Counted from the first letter of the stretch, positions 22,407 through 34,864 are shown. The stretch is DNA of 64,000 nt from Diospyros lotus (GCF_014633365.1 NC_068346.1:15397030-15461029); one strand, 5' to 3'. The notes: generated from the letters alone by a model not told the origin. Program-made: numbers and translations.

Positions 22407-23880
22407 TGTAACACCTCAGTATTTTGGGAACGAATAATAAATTAACTTCTATTTTTGAGATGATTAATTGATGATTTATTAAAAATTTATGGCTTTAGAG
22501 AATTTAATGGAGGCCATTAAATTTATTTTATTTTGAATGGGGAAGTGGAATTTTTTGGGTTTAAATGTAATTTTAAAAATTAGGAGTTGGATTAATATAT
22601 AATTAATTGTGAGTTTTATCACACATGGGTGTGTGATAAGTGCTAGGTGGGCTGGGGGTGTAGGTTCTATTCCACACATTTCTTGTTAAATTTATAAAGC
22701 TTTAACATGTCCCCTAAATTTAGGAAAGCTATAGGAATTTTTTATCCGTGAAAGCTGCATGGAATTAAGCAGGAATTCTAGAAGATGTGGGCACTTTATT
22801 GTGAATATGAATTAAATTTTTTAAAGCTGAAATGGTGTAAATTGTGTATAAATAGTTGACAAAATCTGAAAGTAGGGAATTAATTTGGAAGAAATTGAAT
22901 TAGTGTAAGTGAAGAGCAATCTGGAAGCAGAGGCGTGAATTTAAAGAGAGATTTAAAGGGAGAAAGCAACAAAAGCTAAGGAGCAAAGTAACTAAAATAT
23001 ATATGATATTAGATAAAATTGGGTTTAGTGGTACTTATTTAAATATATTTTTACTTATTATATTTAATTGTTAATAGAGTAATTTTGAGGCTTGACGTTG
23101 GTGATTCTAACGGCTTAGAGGAATTTGTCAAGAAAGGAAGTAAACATTATTTTGATAAGGGTTTAATATGTTTTTTGTGCAAATTATTTTTGTCATGACT
23201 TGCATATGATAATAGGGAAATGCCTAGGCATGAGGCTATGGGTTTTTATTTAGACGAGACGAACTTGTGTTAGGGTTCATAGAAAATCATAAAGGGCCAC
23301 CAAGAGTCCTAGAGGGGTGAGGTTGACGGGTCTGCATGCATGATTCATTTCATATTTATTTATATTTGTCATGATTTACAATTTGCTATGTTTACATATT
23401 GCTTTTACTGAGTCCCTGAACTCACCTTTTATAAATAACCATAGATGATTTAGGCCCTAGTAGAGGGAAAGGAGTGATAGTAGATGATTCACCGATAAAC
23501 ATGGTCAACCAGTCATGATAGGGTCCTTGTTGTAATGCGAATTTATGAGTATTTTATATTCCTGGTTTGTAATATATTTGTGTGAGACATACGATATGTT
23601 AAACTTATAGTATTTCGTTAGGAAAATAATTTAATTATAAAAAATTGAGCTTCCATCCCAAAACCTTGTAAAGCATATAGCTCGGCCAAGATGCGGGTGC
23701 CCTCCGCTACCTATGTTTTTTATGGGACCTGAGTTTTTGGACGAGCAAAGGCTGTAAAACTTAGATCCCACTCAGGGTGCCTTAACTGTAGAGCATAACC
23801 AACCTTCAAATTTGTTCAATGACTATGGTTGTAACCGTGGGTTACGGTGGCACCCCGGATGTGGGGTTGAGGGTGCCACA
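22407..23880 (+). mobile_element. gypsy solo LTR (1.47 kb) within the Tat RT
   Basis: Starts TGTAACACCTCAG and ends GGGTGCCACA, with a plus-strand GTATAAATAG TATA at about 22845. No internal domain and no second LTR are present, and Tat pol continues collinearly on both sides, so this is a solo LTR. The flanks are CACAA and CATGG (or CACAT if the end is two bases earlier), so the target duplication is not clean. Confidence 0.7.
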
Positions 23881-24660
23881 CATGGCCTAAAATAAAGGAA
23901 TCCTTGTACATGTATCTAGGGGTGAGCGACAAAGTCGTGAGTGTTGTGTTGATAAGGAAAGAGGGCCAAGTTGATCGTCTAGTCTATTATGTCAGTAAAC
24001 TCTTACAATGAGCGAAAATACGATATCCCTTGACAGAAAAGGTGGCCCTGGCCTTAGTGAATGCCTCTAGAAAATTGCACATGTATTTCCAATCTCATTC
24101 CATCATTGTCTTGACCAATCATCTACTGAAAAGTATCTTACCAAAACTAGAATGCTTGGGTTGACTTACTAAATGGTCTATAGAACCGAGTGAGTACGAC
24201 ATACAGCTTCAACCAAGGCAGACTATAATTGCACAAGCATTATTCGACTTTATTATTGAATGCACTCTTACCAAGGAAGTTGAAGAAAAGAATGGGATAG
24301 AGTGGTTGCTATTTGTTGACGGAGTCGCTAGTTCGCAAAGGAGCGAGGCCAGAATGGTGCTCATCCCATCTGAAAAAAGAACCTCTAGAGTACTCATTAG
24401 ATTCGCTTTCCCAAGCTCAAATAATGTGGTTGAGTATGAGGCACTAATTGCTAGTTTGAGGTTGGCTTGGAAACTTGAGATGGCACAATTGATAGCCCAA
24501 AATTATTCCTAGTTGATTATTTAATAGTACCACGAGCAGTACAAAACCAAGGAGCCGGTTATGGGACAGTATCTACAAAAGGTCAAGACCCTTGCATAGT
24601 TGTTTAAAAATTTTCAATTGGTTTAAATCAATAGGTCCTTTAATAGTCATGCGAACGCGT
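23881..24660 (+). pseudogene. Tat shell RNase H region
   Basis: After the solo LTR the + strand continues with LVHVSRGERQS-like tether sequence and then LLFVDGVASSQRSEARMVL and NNVVEYEALIASLRLAWKL. This matches the additional, archaeal-like RNase H of the Tat lineage (DGASN...NNEAEYEALIAGLRLA). Two or more stops and frame changes are present. Confidence 0.78.
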
Positions 24661-25930
24661 TATCTAAGTTGGCATCCACTAAAGAACCACTGGAAGAATA
24701 TTGTTTGTGGAAGTCCTTCAGCAACCAAACATAGAAGAAAGTGAGGTGGCATGCGTTGAGAAGCGACCAAACATAGAAGAAAGTAAGGTGGCTTGTGTTG
24801 AGAATAGTAATGACTGGATAACACCATTTCACAAATACTTGACTATGGGAGACCTATCGACTAACCTAATGGAAGATAGGAAAATGAAAATCAGAAGGGC
24901 CCGATTCACCATGATTAATGTGATACTATATAAGCGAGCTTTCACTATGCCCTCAAGAGGTCGAACACACCTTGGCTAAAGTTCATAGCGAAGTTTGTGG
25001 AGAACATCTGGGGGAAAGGGTTCTCACGGCCAAAATCCTACAGGTTGGTTTCTTTTAGCCCATGTTACAGCAAGAAGCTCTGAGGAAAGTAAGGGGATGT
25101 GACAAATGTCAAAGGCATGCTCCAATTTAGTCTGCTCCAATATCACAATTACAACTTGCATTCTAACCCATCCTTTTCACACAATGGGGCTTGGATATTG
25201 TGGGTCATTTCCTCAAGTGATGGGTTAAAGGAAATCTCTTCTAGTTGCAACGGATTACTTCACTAATTGGATCAAAGTTGAACTCTAACCATGATCACTA
25301 CAAAGAAGGTGGAGGTCATGGTTTGAAAAGACATTGTATGCAGATTTGGGGTCCCAAGGATCATTAACACTAACCACATAAAGCAGTTTGATTGTGATTC
25401 CTTTCAAAGTTTTTGTGAAAACCCGGGCATTCAATTACGGATTGCTTCAATGAAGTATCCCCAAGCTAATAGGCAGGCCGAAGTTAGCAACAAAACCATC
25501 TTACATGGCTTGAAAACCCGTCTAAAGGGAGGCAAGTGGAGCATAGGTTGATGAATTGTCAACTATCCTGTGGGCCTACCGAACTACTAGCCAGGTGTCA
25601 ATGGGCGAAACGCCCTTCAATCTGGCATATGGAATAAAAGCTTTGATTCCATTGAAAATATTTGTTAAATCTCCCAGGTTGAGCGCTTTTGAAGAATATG
25701 GTAGCTCATGTAACTTTGAATCATTGAGAGAAAGCCTTGATCTTGTCGAGCAGCAAAAGGACAGGGTAACCGCTCAAATTGCTACCTATCAAAAAAGGAT
25801 TACCAACTACCACAACTCTCCGGTAAAGAGCAAGCCCCTAAATGAAGGTGATTTAGTTGTTAGGAAGTCAACCATCACCAATGCACTTCGAGATGATGGG
25901 AAATTTTGAGCTCATTAAGAAGGTCCATAC
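24661..25930 (+). pseudogene. Tat shell integrase remnant
   Basis: Contains a zinc-binding-like HSEVCGEHLG...CDKCQRHA (about 24980-25110), then the core in broken frames (TQWGLDIVG near 25180), and a readable C-terminal part at 25556-25909 with LWAYRTTSQVSMGETPFNLAYG. A 54 bp direct duplication around 24724-24790 repeats the word CCAAACATAGAAGAAAGT. Many stops. Confidence 0.8.
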
Positions 25931-27396
25931 TGCATCCAGAAAATGATATGTCCCAGTACATGCATCCTCCGAACACTCCAAGGCGAAACCATGGACAAGA
26001 CTTGGAACAAAAATCATTTGAAGTTGTACTCTCCCCCTAACATGTGATGCAATGTATGAATGGTGATTGTAAATAATGATATGAGCCCGAGAAGGCTGAA
26101 TCACGTAAAAATACTTGTGTGTGCTTACTAGTTTCTCGTTTTTGTCTTCCAAGCCAAAAGCTGAGAAGGTGACCAGTTATGAGTCCCCGCCTCATAAAGA
26201 GCTTCGCTCTCCTATGAAATGAAGAGACAAGTTTCGCCCAGCCGCGAAAGAATAAAATATGGGTGTCCTGCAAATAATGCAATTTGCTTGGTCTGGTAGC
26301 AATTGAATCATTATCCCGTTAGTAAGACATTTTACTAAGTCTGATAGTAATATAAAAAGTGCCCTGCTGACATTGTACTATGTGTGGCATAGTAATGAAC
26401 TTTGGTTTATTTTGTAAAAAACACGGCTCACTGGGCCCAACGGTTGTGGCATTAGTAACTGTCCTGCCATCGAGCCGAGTTGCCTGACTTAATGATGGGA
26501 TAAACATAGCCTGCCGAGCAGAAGCTGTCCCATTAGCCAGTCGATCGGCTTGGCCCGATAATGGAAGGTCACCAAATCCCCAAAAGACCACCATAGGCCT
26601 AAATCTCATATGACAAAACAAAATGCCCATGGTCTGTTTCGCGACGTAAAAACCCAAACCCTAATATCAAAATAATTCTCCCAATGGGCAAATTTACAAA
26701 GAAGGTCAGTTTGGTTTGTTATTGCTACAAATCCTCGATTATTTCATACACAATATCACTCAACAAAAGAGAGAATTGAAAATAAAAATTTTATTCATGC
26801 GTGGAAGATTACAAAAATCGAATGGGACTTCACCTTCTTCTCGACATAAGGGTGGAGGAGTTGCTTTGGTTGGTGGGATTCCACATTCCTTTGGATCATT
26901 AGCCGTTGGGAGGGCCTCGATCAATTCTCCTCCCGCAAGGTAAAAACATATGGCTCCCACAGACCCGTCAAGTTTGCCAAATCATCTACAAGATTTGAAT
27001 TCAAGTAAGTCCCGGGGCTTGTGGGATCCGGGTCATTGTACACTCGCTAATCAAGGTTCACAAACTCCTTCCCCTCTTCTGTGAAGACCAACTTGAGAAA
27101 TTGTTCTACAAGACGCTTCGATTCTAAGAAGGAGTGTGCAAGATAGAACCCATACTTGGCGAAGCAGCTCCCACAGAGTATCTTCCTTTCTTGGTAGTTT
27201 GTCGAAAGGCAATAATCCCCCACTGCCTTTTCCCAAGTTGTAAAGAGCTCATCCTCTCACCTAGGGGACTTATTTTGCTTCTTTTGATGCACGATCTCAT
27301 CCACCCTCAAGGAATATTCCTACAATAGGTTTTCATGTGTCCCCCAAGCTTCGCCGAGCTCTTTCTCCAGTGATTGCTTAGTTTTTCTGAGCCCTT
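25931..27396. other. Tat shell 3' region between integrase and the Athila insertion
   Basis: No sense-strand domain. Open frames lie on both strands (for example minus 26319-26657 and minus 27051-27236) without recognisable domains. Tat-lineage elements often have a long 3' region between integrase and 3' LTR, so this stretch is read as the first part of it; it continues at 36341, 38421 and 48839. Confidence 0.45.
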
Positions 27397-27956
27397 CAAT
27401 AGCTCTAGCCTTCCATTACAACAAGGAAGACAAAAATGAAGACAAAATGGAGAAAACAAAAAATTGCTAACAACAAGAAAAAAAATGGCCAGAATCTCCT
27501 CTCCTTTCTCCTCTCAATCCCTGGAAACAAGTGCTAAGAGGCCTTAAATACATGGCTAAGAAAGGAAGAGCTAGGAAGGCTAGGGTTGGGCCTAGCCCAA
27601 CAGAAAAGAAAAGAAACAAAAGAGAGCCTAAAACAGCAAAATCGAGCAGCCCAAATCTGCTCCTTGAAAGTGAGCCCAGGCTTCTTTAGATGAGTCCCAC
27701 AATTGCCCAAGGCTGGCCTACCCTCATGAAGTCCGAAATGAGCCACTTCAAGACTTTTCCAGCTGCTTCTCTAGCCCATCCAATATTCCCTAAAGCTAAG
27801 CAAGCTTGGATCCATAGAAGTATGATAGAAAATAGTGTAAGGATGATTTGAAGTATAATAAAATAGAAACCATGAAAGATCAGCAAAAATTACTTCAAAT
27901 AGCATAATAAGACTGAGGTGAAATGCCAAAATATAGCATAAATATGCATGCTATCA
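27397..27956 (-). repeat. Athila 3' LTR, truncated (560 bp)
   Basis: Nearly identical to 35804-36340, with a few small indels (for example a 20 bp segment around 27662-27680 absent from the other copy). Homology stops abruptly at 27397, where the other LTR continues for about 690 bp. A purine tract, GTATGGGGGAAT on the minus strand, precedes it. Confidence 0.88.
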
Positions 27957-29272
27957 ATTCCCCCATACTTAGACTTTTGCACTCCTGGGCAAAACACTAG
28001 ACTCTATGACTCAAGAATAAAAATGTGGAAAAACACAAATCAGATGCAAGGTAAGTCTTCGAGAATTCATCATTCAAAGATCATCTTTCCTCTACTTCCA
28101 AGAAAACAAGTGACATGGCAATTCATTCAATAAGACAAATCAAAAGTAGAAGCCTCTCACAGGACAAGTGTATGCTCAAAAATCTCTCACAAGAGGTGGT
28201 GGTGACTGTTTCGCTCAAATTCACCCAATCACAATTCCACTACCATAAGCTTGTTTATCTTCTCAATCTCCACTATCCATGTCACATGCATGCCACAAAT
28301 CAAAAGGGCTTATTCAGGGTTGTAATGTGGGGAAGAAAGAAATGGAAAGACAACAATGAAGGAAAACATGCCTTAGGTCGAGAAAACATTTTATGCAACT
28401 CCAAGATCAAGAGATAGAATTTCCAAGCATTATGAAAAACATTGCATCTTTATTCGGTTGAGTGCGTTTTACGCTCTGTCTCAACTTTGCTTTCTTTTTC
28501 TCATCAATTTTTTTTTCATTTCATTTTTTTCAATTTTTTTTTTTTTGAAAGAGGTGAGTGCGTTTTACGCTCCTTCTCACCATTTTATCCTTTGCTTGCT
28601 TTTCTTTTTCTTTTTCATGGATGCAAATGGCCTTTGGCCTTATGACTTGCTTGATGAATTCAATCTCTCTCTCTAGAATGCACTTAATATTCCTCTTCCT
28701 AAGGTTGGAAGGTCCAAAAAGGTGTATGAAAATGAAGGGTAAGAATGATGGCTCTAAGTGGCAAGCGAAAGGGATTGATTGATTTTTTTTTTTTTGTGGC
28801 CAAATGGGGACAAGAAAGAATGCCTTAATCATGTTTGAGTTATGCATGAACAAATATAGCCTCAACCAAGAATCAAAACAAGTTCTAGAGTGGAGATCAT
28901 GATAGGTGAATGCACACACAAGAGAGACAATGGGCTCAAAATCCTCACGGCTGTAGACTACCCAATCAATCTATCAAATCAAACTCATTGCCAAGCCACT
29001 TGAAATCAAGGAAGATAAGATTGAAGTTCTAATCAAGCTGGGTTCTTTTAGACTTAATTGCTTAACTTGCATTTCCACACAAAACAGACTCAACTAGACC
29101 CAAGGAAAAAGAAATATGAAAAGATAAAGAAAATGCTGCTAAAATAAGAATGCTGCTCCCCCCCCCCCCCCCCACTTAGACTTTACATTGCCCTCAATGT
29201 AAACATGCAATTCCAATAAAAAATAGGACAAGTAAATGTAAAATATTATGGAGAGAGAAACAGCCTGATGTA
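27957..29272 (-). other. Athila 3' region with two hairpins and a G-run
   Basis: No env-like protein can be read. Two palindromic words, GAGTGCGTTTTACGCTC, lie at about 28459 and 28557 within larger stems (GTTGAG/CTCAAC and GGTGAG/CTCACC). A run of about 16 C on the + strand at 29159-29174 follows the GGCAATGTAAAGTCTAAG word read on the minus strand, a conserved feature after Athila integrase. Poly-T runs account for the short open frames here. Confidence 0.6.
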
Positions 29273-30271
29273 TCAAATAGAGGTGGGATTGAGGAGATGC
29301 AGCTCCTCCACAATATGCTCCTGAAAGCTCTCGTAGAATGGCTTAAGCCGCTGCTCGTTCACTGTGAATTGCTTTGCATTGGACTTGTCCTTGATTGCAA
29401 CTGCACCAAAGGGAAAAACATGAATAACTATGAAAGGACCAATCCAACGAGAACGTAACTTACCGGGCATCAACTTGAGACGGGAATTGTATAGCAGAAC
29501 TTTCTGGCCAACTTCGAATGTCTTCCTCACAATAAGCTTGTCATGCACAGCCTTGGTCTTCTCCTTGTAGATGCGTGAGTTCTCATATGCGTCCATCCTA
29601 ATCTCCTCAAGTTCTTGAAGTTGGAGCTTCCTTTGGGACCCCGCTTGACTGATGTCCATATTGCATTGCTTCACCGCCCAATATGCCTTATGCTCCACTT
29701 CCACCGGCAAGTGACACGCTTTTCCAAAAACCAACCTGTAGGGGGACATGCCGATAGGGGTTTTGTAGGCAGTGCGGTAGGCCCATAGCGCATCTTCTAA
29801 TCTCTGGCTCCAGTCTTTCCTATTGGGCTGGACAGTCTTCTCCAAAATCTGCTTGATCTCCCTATTTGAGACTTCAGCTTGCCCATTAGTCTGTGGATGA
29901 TAAGGAGTCGCCACTTTGTGTATTACCCCATACTTACGAAGTAGGGTGTCCATCTTTCTATTGCAAAAGTGGGATCCTTGGTCGCTGATGATGGCCCTGG
30001 GCATGCCAAACCTGCAAAAGATGTGAGAACGAACAAAATCTGCAACCACAGAAGCATCATCAGTCCTGGTGGCTTTAGCTTCCACCCACTTAGAAACATA
30101 ATCCACGGCTAACAGAATGTACACATAACCAAATGACATAGGAAATGGACCCATGAAGTCAATGCCCCAAACATCAAAGATTTCACAAAACAATAAGGGT
30201 TGTTGAGGCATTTCATTCCTACGTGATAGTGCCTGTGTGTTGGCAACGTGTGCAATTCTTACAGAACTCAT
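29273..30271 (-). pseudogene. Athila integrase (332 codons open)
   Basis: Long open minus-strand frame. The catalytic triad region is visible: Asp in [11 protein letters not shown], Asp in [11 protein letters not shown], and Glu in [33 protein letters not shown] and [19 protein letters not shown] follow. The preceding zinc finger ([10 protein letters not shown] and CKNCTRCQ) lies in the neighbouring frame that ends at 30219, so a frameshift around 30219-30271 separates finger and core. Otherwise undamaged. Confidence 0.93.
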
Positions 30272-31022
30272 ATGAATCCTTAAAGAGTGAAGGCCAATAT
30301 AATCCAGAATCTAGGACTTTCCTAGCTGTACGTTGGGGACCAAAGTGACCACCACATGCAAGTGTGTGACAAAAATTTAAGACAGATGCAAACTCATGGT
30401 TAGGCACACATCTCCTGATGACCTGGTTACTACACATGCGCCATAGATAGGGATCATCCCACACATAATACCGAGCCTGACTCTTAAATTTATTTAGCTG
30501 TTCCTTCTTAAAATATGCAAGTAATTCAGAAGCAACTAAATAATTTACCAAATCAGCATACCAGGGCTCAACACCATGAATGTGGTATAATAACTCATCT
30601 GGGAAATCATCCCTGATAGGCTGGGAGTCCATGACAGATTGATCTGAGGTGGAAGGAATGCGACCGAGGTGGTCGGCTACCAAGTTCTCTACTCCACTTT
30701 TATCCTTGATCTCAATGTCAAATTCTTGGAGCAAGAGCATCCACCTTATCAAACGAGGTTTGGCATCAGGCTTCTTCAAGAGGTACCTAAGAGCTGCATG
30801 GTCAGAAAAGACAATAACTTTAGAACCAAGTAAATAGGATATAAATTTATCTAATGCAAAAACAATAGACAAGAGCTCTTTTTCCATAGTGGTATAATTA
30901 GTCTGCGCCGCATCCAATGTACGCGAAGCGTAGGCTATGACATGGGATTTCTTCTCCACACGTTGGGAAATGACGGCACCCACTGCAAAGTTGGAGGCGT
31001 CGCACATCAACTCGAACGACAA
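30219..31022 (-). pseudogene. Athila RNase H and integrase zinc finger
   Basis: 267 codons: [15 protein letters not shown], then [50 protein letters not shown], and the H2C2 finger of integrase at the end. The RNase H catalytic acids (D of CDAS, E of EKEL, D of SDHA) are present. A single in-frame stop after HPPD, where Trp is usual, separates it from RT, so this is a point lesion in an otherwise continuous pol frame. Confidence 0.93.
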
Positions 31023-31025
31023 CTC

Positions 31026-31847
31026 TTAGTCGGGTGGGTGTATGATGGGTAGAGAAATCAATCGACTCTTCAGTTCCTCAAATGCCCGCTTGCACTGCTC
31101 ATCAAAGTGGAAGGTCACTTCTTTCTGGAGAAGGTGGGAAAGTGGAAGTGCAACCTTGCTGAAATCCTTGATGAACCTCCTGTAAAATCCTGCATGGCCA
31201 AGGAAAGAACGCACCTCCCTCACAGAGGTGGGGTAAGGCAATGAAGCAATAACATCAACCTTAGACCGATCCACTTCTATACCCTTCTTAGACAGAACAT
31301 GCCCTAAAACAATTCCTTGTTCTACCATGAAATGACATTTTTCAAAATTTAAAACAAGGTTCTTTTCAATGCATCTCTCTAGGACTCTACCCAAGCTAAC
31401 CAAGCAATCATCAAAAAAAGTGCCATAAACTGAAAAATCGTCCATGAACACCTCCATGCAATGCTCTAGAAAATCTGAAAATATACTTACCATGCATCGC
31501 TGAAAGGTACCTGGAGCATTACATAGACCGAAAGGCATTCTCCTATAAGCGAATGTGCCAAAGGGGCAGGTGAAGGTGGTCTTCTCTTGATCCTCTGGGG
31601 CTATGCAAATCTGAAAGTATCCAGAAAAACCGTCAAGGAAACAATAGTGTGACTTACCAGCCAACCTCTCCAACATTTGATCAATGAATGGGAGGGGAAA
31701 ATGATCCTTTCTGGTTGCTTGGTTCAGCTTTCTATAATCAATGCAGACTTTCCAGCTGTTTTGCACTCTCATGGGGATAAGCTCATTCTGCTCATTTGGG
31801 ACCACCGTGATGCCCATCTTTTTTGGAACAACCTGCACGGGACTCAC
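31026..31847 (-). pseudogene. Athila reverse transcriptase
   Basis: 273 codons: SWKVCIDYRKLNQATRKDHF, YCFLDGFSGYFQI, FAYRRMPFGLCNAPGTFQRC and the active site VFMDDFSVYG, followed by VLGHVLSKKGIEVD and VRSFLGHAGFYRRFIKDFS. The YMDD-type box reads FMDD, as in Athila. A one-base deletion around 31847 puts RT out of frame with the protease frame upstream. Confidence 0.94.
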
Positions 31848-33283
31848 CCACTTCTGTCAAAAATAGGGTAAATAATACCGGTTGCAAGTAATTTACTTAC
31901 CTCCTGTTTTACCACATCAAGGATGGTTGGGTTAAGTCTTCTTTGAGGCTGCCTTGCTGGTTTTGCTCCTTCCTTCAATAAGATACGGTGCATGCAAACA
32001 GATGGGCTGATTCCAGTTATGTCCGCTAAAGTCCACCCAATTGCTTTCTTATTATTTTTCAGCACATCCAACAACTTTCTCTCTTGGTCAGGCTGCAAGT
32101 TATTTGCAATGATGACTGGCAGCTTCTCATCTTTCTCCAAGAATGCATACTTGAGGTGCTGAGGCAAAGGCTTGCACTGAATGGTGGGTGGCTGCTGCAA
32201 AGAGGGGGCTGGCCTATTTGACTGCAACTCTAACTCCAAAGCATTATCAACATGCTCAACAAGGTCAGCAGCACTATCTTCCACTTGGGGAATGTTAGCA
32301 TCAAAATCAAACTCATGCCTATGCAAAAATTCAGCAATCTCTAAGCATGCAGCACATTGACTCTTTCCATCACTACAATTAGTGCAAATAATAGTATATG
32401 GGAACTCATGCATAGTAGGGAGTTTATCAATTAAATCAGAAGACTCAGAACATGCTTCATTCACTAACAGGTCAACTCTATTTACTTGAAAAGTGGAATG
32501 ATCCTCAGCAGGGAATTTCATGGCATCAAGTATCTTGAAGTTAATTGTGTTACCAGCAAATTCCATGGAAAGTGTACCCTCATGCACATTGATAATAGTT
32601 CTAGCAGTTTTTAAGAATGGTCTCCCTAGTATCAAGGGTGCATGCTCAAGTGTGCTGCCATCTTCCATATTCAAAACATAAAAATCGACTGGAAAGATTA
32701 AATCCTTAACCGTAACCAGCACATCTTTTAGGACTCCAGTGGGGTGTGCAGTACTTCTATTGGCCAGCTGGACAACCACTCCTGTTGGCTTCAAAGGACC
32801 ACACTGCAATGAAGCATAGATAGAGTTAGGCATAACATTAATGGATGCACCTAAATCTAGTAAAGCATTGCTAAATTGCATGTCTCCTATAGTACAAGGA
32901 ATGGAAAACGTCCCTGGATCTTTGCACTTCCTTGGCATGGCAGGTTGTATGAGAGCTGAAACATTCCTCCCAAGGTTGACCTTCTCATTCCCCTTAAGCT
33001 TCCTCTTGTGAGTACACAAATCTTTGAGAAATTTTGCATACTTGGGGATCTTCCTAATGGCTTCAAGGAGGGGTATGTTGACTTCCACTTTCTTGAATGT
33101 CTCCAAAATCTCTTTATCTAATTCGACCTCTGCTCTTTTCTTGTTTTGTGTTGCTTGATGTGGGAATGGCAGGGGCTGGTTGTTGGAAGACTCTCCTTGT
33201 TCTTGATAGCTGGAGTTTGGCTGCTTAGCTTCTTGGATTGAGGAGGGTTGCTGCTCTTTGCTACCTTCTACATGCTGCTTCAT
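31844..33283 (-). pseudogene. Athila protease and protease-RT linker (479 codons open)
   Basis: Contains the retropepsin motif ALLDLGASINVMP with catalytic Asp, PLILGRPFLKTARTIINV, and downstream linker sequence to GATGIIYPI-like start of RT (LLATGIIYPIFDRSG). The Leu in DLGAS replaces the usual Thr/Ser, which is normal for Athila. Upstream part is Gln/Pro-rich and joins the gag C-terminus; a stop near 33300 separates them. Confidence 0.9.
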
Positions 33284-33319
33284 GTTTGATGATGGTGGAG
33301 GGGTTGGGATGATTACTTC

Positions 33320-33982
33320 TTACCCACTTCGAAGCATGATGGCACTAACATTACCCCTCGGATTGGCAACTGGTTGTGAAGGAAGCTGCCTTGAACCTTG
33401 ACTCCTTAGCTCATTGATGTTTGTAGCTAGCTGGCCTATTTGGGTCTCCAAATTCTGAATTATGGTTTCTATCTTTTGCTGGAATTGGAGTGTATTGGCT
33501 GCTAGTTGTTTAACAAGATCATCCAAGCTAGGTTCTGACTTAGGCAATGGTGGTGATTGTTGCATGGCTTGGTTCGGCCTTGGTGGGGCATGGTTGCTAG
33601 AACTTGGAGGATGGAACCTTTGCTGAAATGGTTGATTCTGGTATGGCTGTTGTTGCACATGTTGATTGGAAGGGCCGCCATATCTGAGGTTCGGATGGTC
33701 TCTCCAACCTGGATTGTAGGTGGGGGAAAATGGATCATATCTGTTTGGAGGTTGTGGTTGGCTGTGCTGCTGGTTTTGATATGGTCTACCAGGAAAAATG
33801 CCTGCACAGGTCTCATTATTTTCTTGCAACTGTGGGCATTGGTCTGTTATATGGGATGGCAAGGAGCAAATGCCACAAAGCTGCTGCTGGGGTTGCTTTC
33901 TCTCTAATGCCAACTGCCTGACCATGGAAGCTAATTCCTCAAGCTTGTTTTCTATCCTTTGCTGGTCCATAGTGGCAGCCAC
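33320..33982 (-). pseudogene. Athila gag C-terminal part with zinc knuckle
   Basis: 220 codons: CGICSLPSHITDQCPQL gives a CX2CX4HX4C zinc knuckle near residue 36, followed by a Gln/Pro/Asn-rich region and then a coiled-coil-like IETIIQNLETQIGQLATNIN. Ends with SAIMLRSG, a conserved Athila word. A frame break separates it from the gag N-terminal frame. Confidence 0.9.
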
Positions 33983-34099
33983 ACTGACTTCATTGATGGC
34001 TTTTGTAGGAGTGTTAATTCTGGTGCCAAACTACTGGGCATTTTGTGCCATCTTTGATATCAGCTCTTGTGCAGCTGCTGGGGTCTTCTCTGCCAAGGC

Positions 34100-34864
34100 T
34101 CATCCACTTGCAGCATCTACCAGGTACCTGTCCATGGGGATTAGACCTTCATAGAGATATTGAATTAGGAGTTGGTCACTTATCTGATGGTGAGGACAGC
34201 CGGAACACAACTTCTTGAATCTCTCCCAGTACTCATGTAGAGTCTCACCACTCATCTGCCTTATACCACAAATTTCCTTCCTTATTGATGCTGTTCTGGA
34301 GGCTGGGAAGAATTTTTCCAAGAAGATTCGTTTCAATCCATCCCAGCTGGTAATGGCAGCTGGTGGCAGGTAGTAGAGCCAATCCTTGGCGGATCCATCA
34401 AGTGAGAATGGGAAGGCTCTGAGCTTGATTTGCTCTTCATCTACTCCTTGTGGCCGCATGGTTGAGCAAACAACATGAAACTCTTTTAGATGCTTGTGCG
34501 GATCCTCTCCTGCAAGACCATGAAACTTGGGCAACAGATGGATCAGTCCAGATTTGAGTTCAAAGTTAGCATCCAACTGTGGGTATTGAATACATAGGGG
34601 CTGATAATGCACATCAGGTGCAGCCAGCTCTCTAATGGTTCTACCATCCAAATGACCATGATTTACATTATTTCCATGATTTCCATTATTGCCATTACCA
34701 TTATCTGCCATATTGATGAATTCTGGAATAGGTTCGGATGAAGTATTAGACACACTGTTAGGGTCAATCCTATCCTGAGACTTAAGCTCTCTAGCTTGCC
34801 TTCTAAGAGTGTTCTCTAATTCAAGATCCAAATCAAGTAATTTTTCCTTAAAGGACCTGGTCAT
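34100..34864 (-). pseudogene. Athila gag N-terminal part (retrotransposon gag domain)
   Basis: 254 codons starting MTRSFKEKLLDLD. It contains FHGLAGEDPHKHLKEFHVVC, AFPFSLDGSAKDWLYYLPP, SWDGLKRIFLEKFFPASR and LHEYWERFKKLCSGCPHH, the plant retrotransposon gag (capsid) core. The ATG at 34862-34864 is the first in frame and is taken as gag start. A stop at about 34100 cuts it from the zinc-knuckle part. Confidence 0.92.

Noticed and set aside
22402..23885. Clean target duplication for the 1.47 kb solo LTR
   Set aside because: CACAA versus CATGG (or CACAT) does not match; left unresolved instead of forced.
28442..28676. Overlapping plus-strand frames rich in Phe and Leu
   Set aside because: They arise from poly-T and CT-rich low-complexity sequence on the non-coding strand of the Athila 3' region.
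33557..34154. Plus-strand frames of 60-118 codons opposite Athila gag
   Set aside because: Shadows of the minus-strand gag and its Gln/Pro-rich linker; Trp- and Leu-rich composition with no domain.
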